NCBI GenBank assembly: GCA_937872275.1
Contig: CALMSE010000131.1
Location: 1 to 6,630, forward strand
Source: an uncultured Leucobacter sp.
GTDB lineage: Bacteria > Actinomycetota > Actinomycetes > Actinomycetales > Microbacteriaceae
Direction of reading: 5' to 3'
DNA: 6,630 bases
The translations under genes and the position numbers were made by a program. How positions within the stretch are numbered: the first letter of the stretch is position 1; each line of letters starts with the position of its first letter. Positions 1 through 6,630 of the stretch are shown piece after piece. The notes under the pieces were generated by a model. That model was not told the DNA's origin, searched no databases, and saw only the letters and a program-made list of their open reading frames with translations.

Positions 1-17
1 GGCAGCAGTATGCGCAT
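1..17 (-). CDS. Possible first codons of the gene downstream of atpC (partial)
   Basis: An ATG at 17-15 on the minus strand opens a frame reading M-R-I-L-L before the window ends. It lies about 200 nt beyond the atpC stop, and the upstream stretch has only a weak purine-rich site (GAAGAA, about 7 nt before the ATG). In related actinobacteria a small membrane protein of the DUF2550 type often follows atpC, but five codons cannot show that. The start could also be further upstream, because the frame is open back to the last TAG of the repeat array at 102-104. No function can be assigned. Confidence 0.25.
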
Positions 18-50
18 GTTCGATTCTTCAGCTCTCGACGCGAGGATGAT

Positions 51-68
51 CCGGCGCGGTGGCGCCGG
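51..68. repeat. GC-rich stem-loop in the spacer of repeat unit 1
   Basis: CCGGCGC (51-57) and GCGCCGG (62-68) form a perfect 7-bp stem with a 4-nt loop, GGTG on the plus strand. The six spacer differences between unit 1 and units 2/3 create this stem; the other units keep only a GGTG/CACC match. It is the last hairpin of the array in the direction of atp transcription. No T-run follows, so a termination role is only a possibility. Confidence 0.6.
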
Positions 69-113
69 CAGCTCTGGTCGCACAACGCGATGCGTTCTGC
101 CCTAGACCAGCTG
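69..113. repeat. Palindrome of repeat unit 1 (diverged)
   Basis: The outer arms CTGGTC (74-79) and GACCAG (105-110) are extended by CAG (69-71) and CTG (111-113), leaving CT at 72-73 bulged. The inner arms are GCACAACGC (80-88) and GCGTTCTGC (92-100), with GAT between them. C97 faces C83, so the inner stem has one mismatch that units 2 and 3 lack. CCTA at 101-104 is an asymmetric bulge. Confidence 0.85.
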
Positions 114-128
114 ACGCGGTGGCATCAC

Positions 129-173
129 CAGCTCTGGTCGCACAACGCGATGCGTTGTGCCCTAGACCAGCTG
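129..173. repeat. Palindrome of repeat unit 2
   Basis: The inner arms GCACAACGC (140-148) and GCGTTGTGC (152-160) pair perfectly around GAT. The outer arms CTGGTC (134-139) and GACCAG (165-170) are extended by CAG/CTG (129-131 and 171-173) with a CT bulge. CCTA at 161-164 is unpaired and holds an in-frame TAG on the minus strand. Confidence 0.9.
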
Positions 174-188
174 ACGCGGTGGCATCAC

Positions 189-235
189 CAGCTCTGGTCG
201 CACAACGCGATGCGTTGTGCCCTAGACCAGAGCTG
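189..235. repeat. Palindrome of repeat unit 3, overlapping the atpC stop
   Basis: This is the most perfect of the three palindromes. The outer arms CAGCTCTGGTC (189-199) and GACCAGAGCTG (225-235) pair over 11 bp. The inner arms GCACAACGC (200-208) and GCGTTGTGC (212-220) pair over 9 bp around GAT. The only irregularity is the CCTA bulge at 221-224. The right-hand outer arm is the reverse complement of the last codons of atpC, and the bulge carries its TAG stop. Translation termination and hairpin formation therefore compete for the same bases. Confidence 0.92.
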
Positions 236-482
236 CACGACTCGCGACGATGGTCACGGTGTCGTGGTCGACCGAGAGGAAGCCGCCCTCCGCGTCGACC
301 GTGATCTTCGTGCCGTCGTCGATCGTCACGCGGACCTCTCCCTGGGCGAGGAGCGCCAGCATGGGCTCGTGCCCGCGCAGGATGCCGATCTCGCCCTCGA
401 CGGTCTTCGCGATGACCTGGGAGGCTCCGCCCGTCCAGACCTCTTGCTCGGCCGAGACGACACTGACGTTCAAGGCGGCCAT
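222..482 (-). CDS. atpC: ATP synthase F1 subunit epsilon (short form)
   Basis: Epsilon sits at the foot of the central stalk with gamma and couples it to the c-ring. The 86-residue protein starts MAALNVSVVSAEQEVW and shows the N-terminal beta-sandwich domain, including the family pattern EGEIGILRGHEPMLALL at about residues 39-55, then ends at VASRAALV. The longer epsilon of other bacteria (139 residues in E. coli) carries an additional C-terminal two-helix domain that can inhibit ATP hydrolysis; here it is absent. The ATG at 482 is chosen because it follows the atpD stop by 2 nt and has AAGGAG at 499-494, an 11-nt spacing. An ATG further upstream would overlap atpD by about 30 nt with no better site. 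The TAG stop and last codons are part of the palindrome of repeat unit 3. Short epsilons occur in Microbacteriaceae as far as I recall, so this is probably not a recent truncation. Confidence 0.95.
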   Translation of the reverse strand: MAALNVSVVSAEQEVWTGGASQVIAKTVEGEIGILRGHEPMLALLAQGEVRVTIDDGTKITVDAEGGFLSVDHDTVTIVASRAALV

Positions 483-484
483 GA

Positions 485-1957
<1,473 letters not shown>

Positions 1958-2848
1958 TTAGTCGGCGAGGGCGTCGGCACCGCCGACGATCTCGGAAATC
2001 TGCTGGGTGATCTCGGCCTGACGGGCGTTGTTCGCCAGACGGGTGTAGTCGCGGATGAGGGTATCGGCGTTGTCGCTCGCCGACTTCATCGCCTTCTGCG
2101 TCGCCGCGTGCTTCGCGGCGGCCGACTCGAGCAGCGCGTTGAGCAGGCGCGACTCGATGTAGGCGGGCAGCAGCCGGTCGAGCACGGTCTCGGGGTCGGG
2201 CTCGAACTCGTACAGCGGGTCGGCGCCGTCGCCCGGCTCGGCCACGCCTTCTACGACCTGCAGCGGCAGCAGGCGGTGCACCTGGGGCAGCTGGGTGACC
2301 ATGCTGATGAGGCGGTTGTAGACGAGGTGGATCTCATCGACCCCGCCCTCGTCGGTCGCCTGCGAGAAGGCGTCGAGCAGGGCGTCGGCGATCTCCTTGC
2401 CGTTCTCGAACACGGGGGCCTCGGTGAAGCCCGTCCACACGCGCTCGGCGCGGCGGTGGCGGAACGAGAAGTAGCCCTGCGCCTTGCGGCCGATCAGGTA
2501 GTAGGTGACCTCTTTGCCCTCGGAGCGCAGCAGCTCGCTGAGCTCCTCGGCCTCGCGCAGCACCTGCGAGTTGAAGGCGCCGGCGAGACCGCGATCCGAG
2601 GTGAAGATGACGACCGCGGCACGGGTCACCGTCTCGGGCTCGGTCGTGAGCGGGTGGTCGACGTTCGAATGCGTGGCGACCGCCGAGACCGCGCGCGTGA
2701 TCGCCCGGGCGTAGGGCGTGGTGGCCTCGACGCGCGCCTTCGCCTTCTGGATGCGAGAGGCTGCGATCAGCTCCATCGCGCGGGTGATCTTCTTGGTCGT
2801 CTGGGCAGAACGGATCTTCTGCCGGTAGACCCGAAGTTGCGCTCCCAT
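1958..2848 (-). CDS. atpG: ATP synthase F1 subunit gamma (rotor shaft)
   Basis: Gamma is the rotating central shaft that drives conformational change in the beta subunits. The protein has 296 residues, in the normal range for bacteria. The N-terminal helix (about 1-55) starts [20 protein letters not shown] and carries the typical [16 protein letters not shown] segment. The central Rossmann-like domain has the conserved [10 protein letters not shown] at about 84-93. The C-terminal helix holds the conserved [12 protein letters not shown] and ends in [10 protein letters not shown]; the two terminal helices form the coiled coil of the shaft. AGGAG lies 4 nt before the ATG. The 81-nt gap from atpA, one of the longest in the operon, contains a strong hairpin. 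Confidence 0.98.
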   Translation of the reverse strand: MGAQLRVYRQKIRSAQTTKKITRAMELIAASRIQKAKARVEATTPYARAITRAVSAVATHSNVDHPLTTEPETVTRAAVVIFTSDRGLAGAFNSQVLREAEELSELLRSEGKEVTYYLIGRKAQGYFSFRHRRAERVWTGFTEAPVFENGKEIADALLDAFSQATDEGGVDEIHLVYNRLISMVTQLPQVHRLLPLQVVEGVAEPGDGADPLYEFEPDPETVLDRLLPAYIESRLLNALLESAAAKHAATQKAMKSASDNADTLIRDYTRLANNARQAEITQQISEIVGGADALAD

Positions 2849-2897
2849 GTCTCTCCTGTGTCTGCTTGGTGCGTGCTGGTCGTGATGCGGGCGGATC

Positions 2898-2924
2898 GGC
2901 GGGGCCGCGCGCGGCGGCCCCGCC
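2898..2924. repeat. Strong hairpin in the atpA-atpG gap
   Basis: GGCGGGGCCGC (2898-2908) and GCGGCCCCGCC (2914-2924) are perfect 11-bp inverted repeats around a 5-nt loop, starting 5 nt after the atpA stop. The sequence after the stem on the minus strand (GATCCGCCCGCATC) has no T-run, so it is unlikely to be an efficient intrinsic terminator. It could cause partial attenuation or protect and separate the upstream atpBEFHA segment of the message. Confidence 0.75.
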
Positions 2925-2929
2925 TCGGC

Positions 2930-4558
2930 CTACTTCTTGGTGACGACCAGCTGCTCCTGCTGAATGTCTTCCTCGGGCAGCTCCTCGAACTGCTCGTTGA
3001 GGGCCTGGCCCGAGGAGGTGCGGAACTCGAGCTTGAACGCCGCGATCTTCGCCTCGAGCTCGGCGACGGTGTCGTCGTCGAGCACGTTCGTGTCGCGCAG
3101 CGTGTTCAGCGCCTCGCTGTTGCGGGCCAGGTAGTCGAGGAACTCGCGCTCGAAGCGGAGGATGTCCTCCACCGGCACGTCGTCGAGGTGGCCGTTCGTG
3201 CCGGCCCAGATCGAGACGGTCTGCTCCTCGACCGGGTACGGCGAGTACTGCGGCTGCTTGAGCAGCTCGGTCAGGCGGGCGCCGCGGGCGAGCTGACGGC
3301 GGCTGGCGGCGTCGAGATCCGAGGCGAACATCGCGAAGGCCTCGAGCGAGCGGTACTGCGCCAGCTCGAGCTTCAGGGTGCCCGACACCTTCTTGATCGA
3401 CTTCACCTGAGCGTCGCCGCCCACGCGGGACACCGAGATGCCCACGTCGACCGCGGGGCGCTGGTTCGCGTTGAAGAGGTCGGACTGCAGGAAGATCTGG
3501 CCGTCGGTGATCGAGATCACGTTGGTCGGGATGTACGCCGAGACGTCGTTCGCCTTGGTCTCGATGATCGGAAGACCGGTCATCGAGCCGGCGCCCAGCT
3601 CGTCGGAGAGCTTCGCGCAGCGCTCCAGCAGGCGGGAGTGGAGGTAGAAGACGTCGCCCGGGTAGGCCTCGCGCCCCGGCGGGCGGCGCAGCAGCAGCGA
3701 CACGGCGCGGTAGGCCTCGGCCTGCTTCGACAGGTCGTCGAAGATGATGAGCACGTGCTTGCCGTCGTACATCCAGTGCTGACCGATGGCCGAACCGGTG
3801 TACGGGGCCAGGTACTTGAAGCCCGCGGGATCGGAGGCCGGCGAGGCGACGATGGTGGTGTACTCCATCGCGCCCGCGTCTTCGAGCGCGCCCTTCACCG
3901 AGGCGATGGTCGAGCCCTTCTGGCCGATCGCGACGTAGATGCAGCGCACCTGCTTCTTGGGGTCGCCCGACTCCCAGTTCGCCTTCTGGTTGATGATCGT
4001 GTCGATCGCGATCGCGGTCTTGCCGGTCTGGCGGTCGCCGATGATGAGCTGGCGCTGGCCGCGGCCCACCGGGATCATCGCGTCGATCGCCTTGATGCCG
4101 GTCTGCAGCGGCTCGTGCACCGACTTGCGGGCCATCACGCCGGGGGCCTGCAGCTCGAGGGCGCGGCGGCCCTCGAGGCCGGTGATCTCGCCGAGACCGT
4201 CGATCGGGTTGCCGAGCGGGTCGACCACGCGGCCGAGGTAGCCCTCGCCCACGGGCACCGAGAGCACCTCGCCGGTGCGGGTGACCTGCTGGCCCTCGGC
4301 GATAGCGGTGAACTCGCCGAGCACGACGACGCCGATCTCGTCCTCGTCGAGGTTCTGCGCGAGGCCGAGCGTGCCGTCGGCGAAGCGCACGAGCTCGTTG
4401 GCCATCACGCCGGGGAGGCCCGCGACATGCGCGATGCCGTCCGCGGCGTCGATGACGGTGCCGACTTCGGTCTTGCCCGCCGCGGCCGGCTCGTACGACT
4501 TCGCGAAGTCGTTCAGCGCGGCGCGGATCTCGTCGGGGCTGATTGTGAGTTCTGCCAT
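2930..4558 (-). CDS. atpA: ATP synthase F1 subunit alpha
   Basis: Alpha is the non-catalytic nucleotide-binding subunit alternating with beta in the F1 head; it supplies an arginine finger to the catalytic site. The protein has 542 residues. The N-terminal segment [15 protein letters not shown] would contact delta. The beta-barrel domain runs to about residue 95. The P-loop GDRQTGKT is at 174-181, the Walker B strand VLIIFDDL at 269-276, and the arginine finger is R378 in [10 protein letters not shown] (E. coli alpha R376). The family run [16 protein letters not shown] follows at about 393-408. The C-terminal extension ends in [14 protein letters not shown], which resembles actinobacterial alphas and is longer than in E. 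coli (513 residues). The ATG at 4558 has AGAGGA about 7 nt upstream and lies 49 nt after atpH. Confidence 0.99.
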   Translation of the reverse strand: MAELTISPDEIRAALNDFAKSYEPAAAGKTEVGTVIDAADGIAHVAGLPGVMANELVRFADGTLGLAQNLDEDEIGVVVLGEFTAIAEGQQVTRTGEVLSVPVGEGYLGRVVDPLGNPIDGLGEITGLEGRRALELQAPGVMARKSVHEPLQTGIKAIDAMIPVGRGQRQLIIGDRQTGKTAIAIDTIINQKANWESGDPKKQVRCIYVAIGQKGSTIASVKGALEDAGAMEYTTIVASPASDPAGFKYLAPYTGSAIGQHWMYDGKHVLIIFDDLSKQAEAYRAVSLLLRRPPGREAYPGDVFYLHSRLLERCAKLSDELGAGSMTGLPIIETKANDVSAYIPTNVISITDGQIFLQSDLFNANQRPAVDVGISVSRVGGDAQVKSIKKVSGTLKLELAQYRSLEAFAMFASDLDAASRRQLARGARLTELLKQPQYSPYPVEEQTVSIWAGTNGHLDDVPVEDILRFEREFLDYLARNSEALNTLRDTNVLDDDTVAELEAKIAAFKLEFRTSSGQALNEQFEELPEEDIQQEQLVVTKK

Positions 4559-4577
4559 TTCGTTTCCTCTGTCTGTA

Positions 4578-4595
4578 CCGGGCCACCCCGGGGTG
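4578..4595. repeat. Palindrome in the atpH-atpA gap
   Basis: The 12-bp perfect palindrome CACCCCGGGGTG occupies 4584-4595. An overlapping stem pairs CCGGG (4578-4582) with CCCGG (4587-4591) around a tetraloop. It sits in the middle of the 49-nt gap, upstream of the atpA ribosome binding site. It could be a weak mRNA hairpin or have no function in such GC-rich sequence. Confidence 0.45.
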
Positions 4596-4607
4596 AAAAG
4601 TTGTGCT

Positions 4608-5384
4608 CTAGCCGGCGAGTCGCTGGCGGAGATCCTCGAGTCGCGAGCTGACGCTGCCGTCGATCACGTCGTCGCCGATCTGTACGCGGACGCCGCCGAT
4701 CAGGGAGGGATCGACGACCGTGGTCACGCGCACGGGACGGCCGGCGCTCTGCTGGAGCAGTTCGGCCAGGCGGCTCTGCTGGGCCGCGGAGAGCGGGCCC
4801 GCGACGGTGACGGTGGCGAGCTCGCTGCCGCCCTGGTCGGCCGCGATCCGCGCGCTCTCGCGGAGAGCGGCGCCCACGCGGCGACCGCGGGGATTGGCCA
4901 CGAGGTAGCCGACGACGCCGATCGCGGACTCGGAGAGCCTGTCGGCGAACAGCCGCTCGACCAGCGCCGTCTTCGCCGCGGGATCGCTCAGCTTGCTGCC
5001 GAGCGCGAGCTCGAGCTCGTGGCTGCCGTCGATCGCGCTCGCGGCGGCGAGCAGTTCGTCGGCGAGGCCCGGGTTCACGATCGCCTCGGCCCGGAGGCCG
5101 AGCTCCTCGACGCCCCCGACGAGCTCCGCCGGGTTCGACCAGCGCTCGCTCACCGCGGCGGCGAGCACGCGACGGGTGTCCGACTTCGCGCCGCCGAAGA
5201 CGCGCTCGGCGAGCTGCGCCTTCGCCGCGCCTTCGGTCGAGGTGTCGCCGAGCACGGAGCCGAGCGCCGGGGCGGCGTCGATCTGAGCCGCGGCCGCCAG
5301 CAGCTCCCGGCCGGTGCCGGGCGCCATGATGCCGCTCAGCGCCGCGCCGGCCTTGGCCAGCGCCTCCCGTGACGCACTGCCCAT
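4608..5384 (-). CDS. atpH: ATP synthase F1 subunit delta (peripheral stalk cap)
   Basis: Delta joins the top of the alpha3beta3 head to the b subunits and so holds the head still while the rotor turns. The protein has 258 residues, longer than the 177 of E. coli but usual for actinobacteria other than mycobacteria, where delta is instead fused to a b domain. The start [13 protein letters not shown] is the typical actinobacterial N-terminus. The C-terminal third carries the conserved [27 protein letters not shown] region, split here as [14 protein letters not shown] and [13 protein letters not shown], ending [13 protein letters not shown]. Its ATG shares one base with the atpF TAA stop (TAATG at 5386-5382), which indicates translational coupling. 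GAGAAGG at the end of atpF serves as its ribosome binding site. Confidence 0.97.
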   Translation of the reverse strand: MGSASREALAKAGAALSGIMAPGTGRELLAAAAQIDAAPALGSVLGDTSTEGAAKAQLAERVFGGAKSDTRRVLAAAVSERWSNPAELVGGVEELGLRAEAIVNPGLADELLAAASAIDGSHELELALGSKLSDPAAKTALVERLFADRLSESAIGVVGYLVANPRGRRVGAALRESARIAADQGGSELATVTVAGPLSAAQQSRLAELLQQSAGRPVRVTTVVDPSLIGGVRVQIGDDVIDGSVSSRLEDLRQRLAG

Positions 5385-5929
5385 TACTGCGCTGCCTTCT
5401 CGGATGCCTCGAGGTCCGCGAGGAAGCGATCGACCAGGGCCTGCGCCTTCTGGTCGTCGGTGAGCGACTCGCCGACCACGCCCGAGGCGAGGTCGATCGC
5501 GAGCGTGCCGACCTCCTTGCGCAGCGAGACCACGGCGCTCTGACGCTCGGCCTCGATCTGGGCCTGGGCGGACTGGGTGACGCGCGCGGCCTCGACGACG
5601 GCGTCATCCTTGGCCTTGGCCACGATCTTGGTGGCGTCGGCGCGGGCCGCGTCGCGGATCTCACCGGCCTCCTGGCGGGCGCCGGCGAGCTGCGCGGTGT
5701 ACTCCTGCAGAGCCGCCTCGGCCTTCGCCTGGGCCTCGTCGGCCTTGGCGATGTTGCCCTCGATCGCCGCGGCGCGCTCATCGAGCATCTTCCGCATCCT
5801 GGGGAGGAAGACCTTCCAGAACGCGATGAGGATGATGATGAAGACGACTGCCGACCACACGATGTCGTAGGTCGCCGGGATCAGCGGGTTGGGTGACCCC
5901 TCGGCAGCGACATAGACTGCGTTGATCAT
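5384..5929 (-). CDS. atpF: ATP synthase Fo subunit b (peripheral stalk)
   Basis: Subunit b forms the dimeric peripheral stalk, anchored in the membrane and binding delta at the top of F1. Of 181 residues, about 22-42 form one hydrophobic membrane segment (IVWSAVVFIIILIAFWKVF). It is followed by the conserved LPRMRKMLDERAAAIEG and then a long charged, alanine-rich helix (about 50-165) typical of the coiled-coil stalk. The short N-terminal part before the membrane segment is usual for actinobacterial b. The ATG at 5929 has a strong AGGGAGG site 4 nt upstream. The gap to atpE is 37 nt, and the stop overlaps the atpH start. Confidence 0.97.
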   Translation of the reverse strand: MINAVYVAAEGSPNPLIPATYDIVWSAVVFIIILIAFWKVFLPRMRKMLDERAAAIEGNIAKADEAQAKAEAALQEYTAQLAGARQEAGEIRDAARADATKIVAKAKDDAVVEAARVTQSAQAQIEAERQSAVVSLRKEVGTLAIDLASGVVGESLTDDQKAQALVDRFLADLEASEKAAQ

Positions 5930-5933
5930 CGAG

Positions 5934-5958
5934 CCTCCCTTTCGAGACTAGGGAAAGG
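5934..5958 (-). promoter_or_regulatory. atpF ribosome binding site with possible sequestering hairpin
   Basis: The atpF Shine-Dalgarno AGGGAGG (5940-5934) can pair with an upstream TCCCT (5954-5950 with AGGGA 5940-5936, 9-nt loop). Alternatively its start can take part in CCTTTC (5958-5953) pairing with GAAAGG (5943-5938). Both stems are short (5-6 bp), so any effect is speculative. The Shine-Dalgarno itself is clear. Confidence 0.45.
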
Positions 5959-5966
5959 TGGACGGC

Positions 5967-6248
<282 letters not shown>

Positions 6249-6630
6249 TTAGTGCTCTTCAGCCAGCGCGAGCTGGATGTAGACGCCGGTGAGAATGGTG
6301 AAGATGTAGGCCTGGAGGAACGCCACCAGGATCTCGAAGAGGGTGAAGGCGAAGCCGACGATGAAGGTGCCGACGCCGAAGAGCTTGAACAGCCCCTCGC
6401 CCTCGAGGAGGAAGAAGTTGGTCGCGCTGAAGAAGAGCACGAGCAGCAGGTGGCCGACGATCAGGTTCATCAGCAGACGGAGGGTCAGCGTGATGGGCCG
6501 CAGGACGAAGGTCGAGAAGAACTCGATCGGCGTGACGATGATGTAGAGCGGCCACGGCACGCCCGCCGGGAAGAGCGAGTTCTTGAAGAAGTTCTTCGGG
6601 CTCTTCTTGATGCCGGCGTAGATGAAGGTG
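6249..6630 (-). CDS. atpB: ATP synthase Fo subunit a, C-terminal part (5' end outside window)
   Basis: Subunit a is the membrane stator that provides the two proton half-channels beside the c-ring. The last 126 residues are present, and the frame runs off the right edge. The sequence shows the loop before the penultimate helices (VPWPLYIIVTPIEFFSTFVL). Next is the essential arginine in TLRLLMN (residue 51 of the fragment; E. coli a R210), then the histidine of VGHLLL at the position of E. coli E219. The last helix has the conserved glutamine in FLQAYIFTILTGVYI (residue 106 of the fragment). The protein ends ALAEEH and TAA. The motif is LRLLMN rather than the widespread LRLFGN. An internal GTG is not a start; the gene begins well beyond the window. 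Confidence 0.97.
   Translation of the reverse strand, partial: TFIYAGIKKSPKNFFKNSLFPAGVPWPLYIIVTPIEFFSTFVLRPITLTLRLLMNLIVGHLLLVLFFSATNFFLLEGEGLFKLFGVGTFIVGFAFTLFEILVAFLQAYIFTILTGVYIQLALAEEH

Larger units (their letters stand above)
51..230. repeat. Array of three 60-bp tandem repeats just downstream of atpC
   Basis: Three directly repeated 60-bp units lie at 51-110, 111-170 and 171-230. Units 2 and 3 are identical over all 60 positions. Unit 1 differs from them at seven positions, six of them in the spacer part (51-70) and one in the palindrome (C at 97 instead of G). Each unit has a spacer of about 15 bp and a long imperfect inverted repeat. The atpC end of the array overlaps the last codons and TAG stop of atpC. 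No run of T follows any hairpin on the minus strand, so these are not classical rho-independent terminators. The array could be an mRNA 3'-end stabiliser or processing site, a short palindromic mobile or REP-like repeat that has been tandemly amplified, or a set of protein-binding sites before the next gene. The sequence alone does not decide between these. Confidence 0.95.

Noticed and set aside
51..230. CRISPR array
   Set aside because: The units are 60-bp contiguous repeats whose spacers are also repeated (identical between units 2 and 3). There is no unique spacer content and no cas gene nearby.
51..235. Classical rho-independent terminators of the atp operon
   Set aside because: The hairpins are strong enough, but none is followed by a T-run on the minus strand, so I did not label them as terminators.
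2334..4586. Minus-strand 750-codon frame across atpA and atpG
   Set aside because: It is an arginine-rich out-of-frame reading of atpA and atpG, both of which have intact family motifs in their own frames.
4608..5929. Fused b-delta protein as in mycobacteria
   Set aside because: There is a clear TAA stop for b overlapping the ATG of delta (TAATG), so these are two separate, coupled genes.

Overview
The window is the 3' seven-eighths of a bacterial F1Fo ATP synthase (atp) operon, lying entirely on the minus strand. Read in the direction of transcription, from high to low coordinates, the order is atpB (subunit a, 5' end outside the window), atpE (c), atpF (b), atpH (delta), atpA (alpha), atpG (gamma), atpD (beta), atpC (epsilon). 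This is the classical atpBEFHAGDC order. The sequence is strongly GC-rich. The 258-residue delta begins with the actinobacterial MGSASRE-type N-terminus, b and delta are separate genes (unlike mycobacteria), and epsilon is very short. These points suggest an actinobacterium, probably Micrococcales/Microbacteriaceae (Leucobacter- or Microbacterium-like). The family-level placement is inference; the phylum is fairly safe.

Region by region: 6249-6630 is the C-terminal part of subunit a with the essential stator arginine. 5967-6191 is the c subunit (GTG start). 5384-5929 is b. 4608-5384 is delta, whose start codon overlaps the b stop by one base (TAATG). 2930-4558 is alpha, 1958-2848 gamma, 485-1930 beta and 222-482 epsilon. 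All are full length with intact nucleotide-binding and catalytic motifs, and no frameshift or insertion is visible. The a and c subunits form the proton-driven rotor/stator interface. The b and delta subunits form the peripheral stalk, gamma and epsilon the central stalk, and alpha3beta3 the catalytic head. The promoter and operon start lie beyond the right-hand end.

The unusual part is the left end. Immediately after atpC, and overlapping its last codons and stop codon, there is a 180-bp array of three 60-bp direct repeats (51-230). Each unit folds into a long imperfect palindrome. Units 2 and 3 are identical and unit 1 has diverged. Beyond the array (1-50) there is at most the first few codons of a following gene. 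GC-rich inverted repeats also sit in the atpB-atpE, atpH-atpA and atpA-atpG gaps, and the atpF ribosome binding site lies in a possible small hairpin. These could tune the unequal subunit stoichiometry, but that is inference. Apart from the repeat array, the window is ordinary core metabolism, and I see no new multi-gene system in it.
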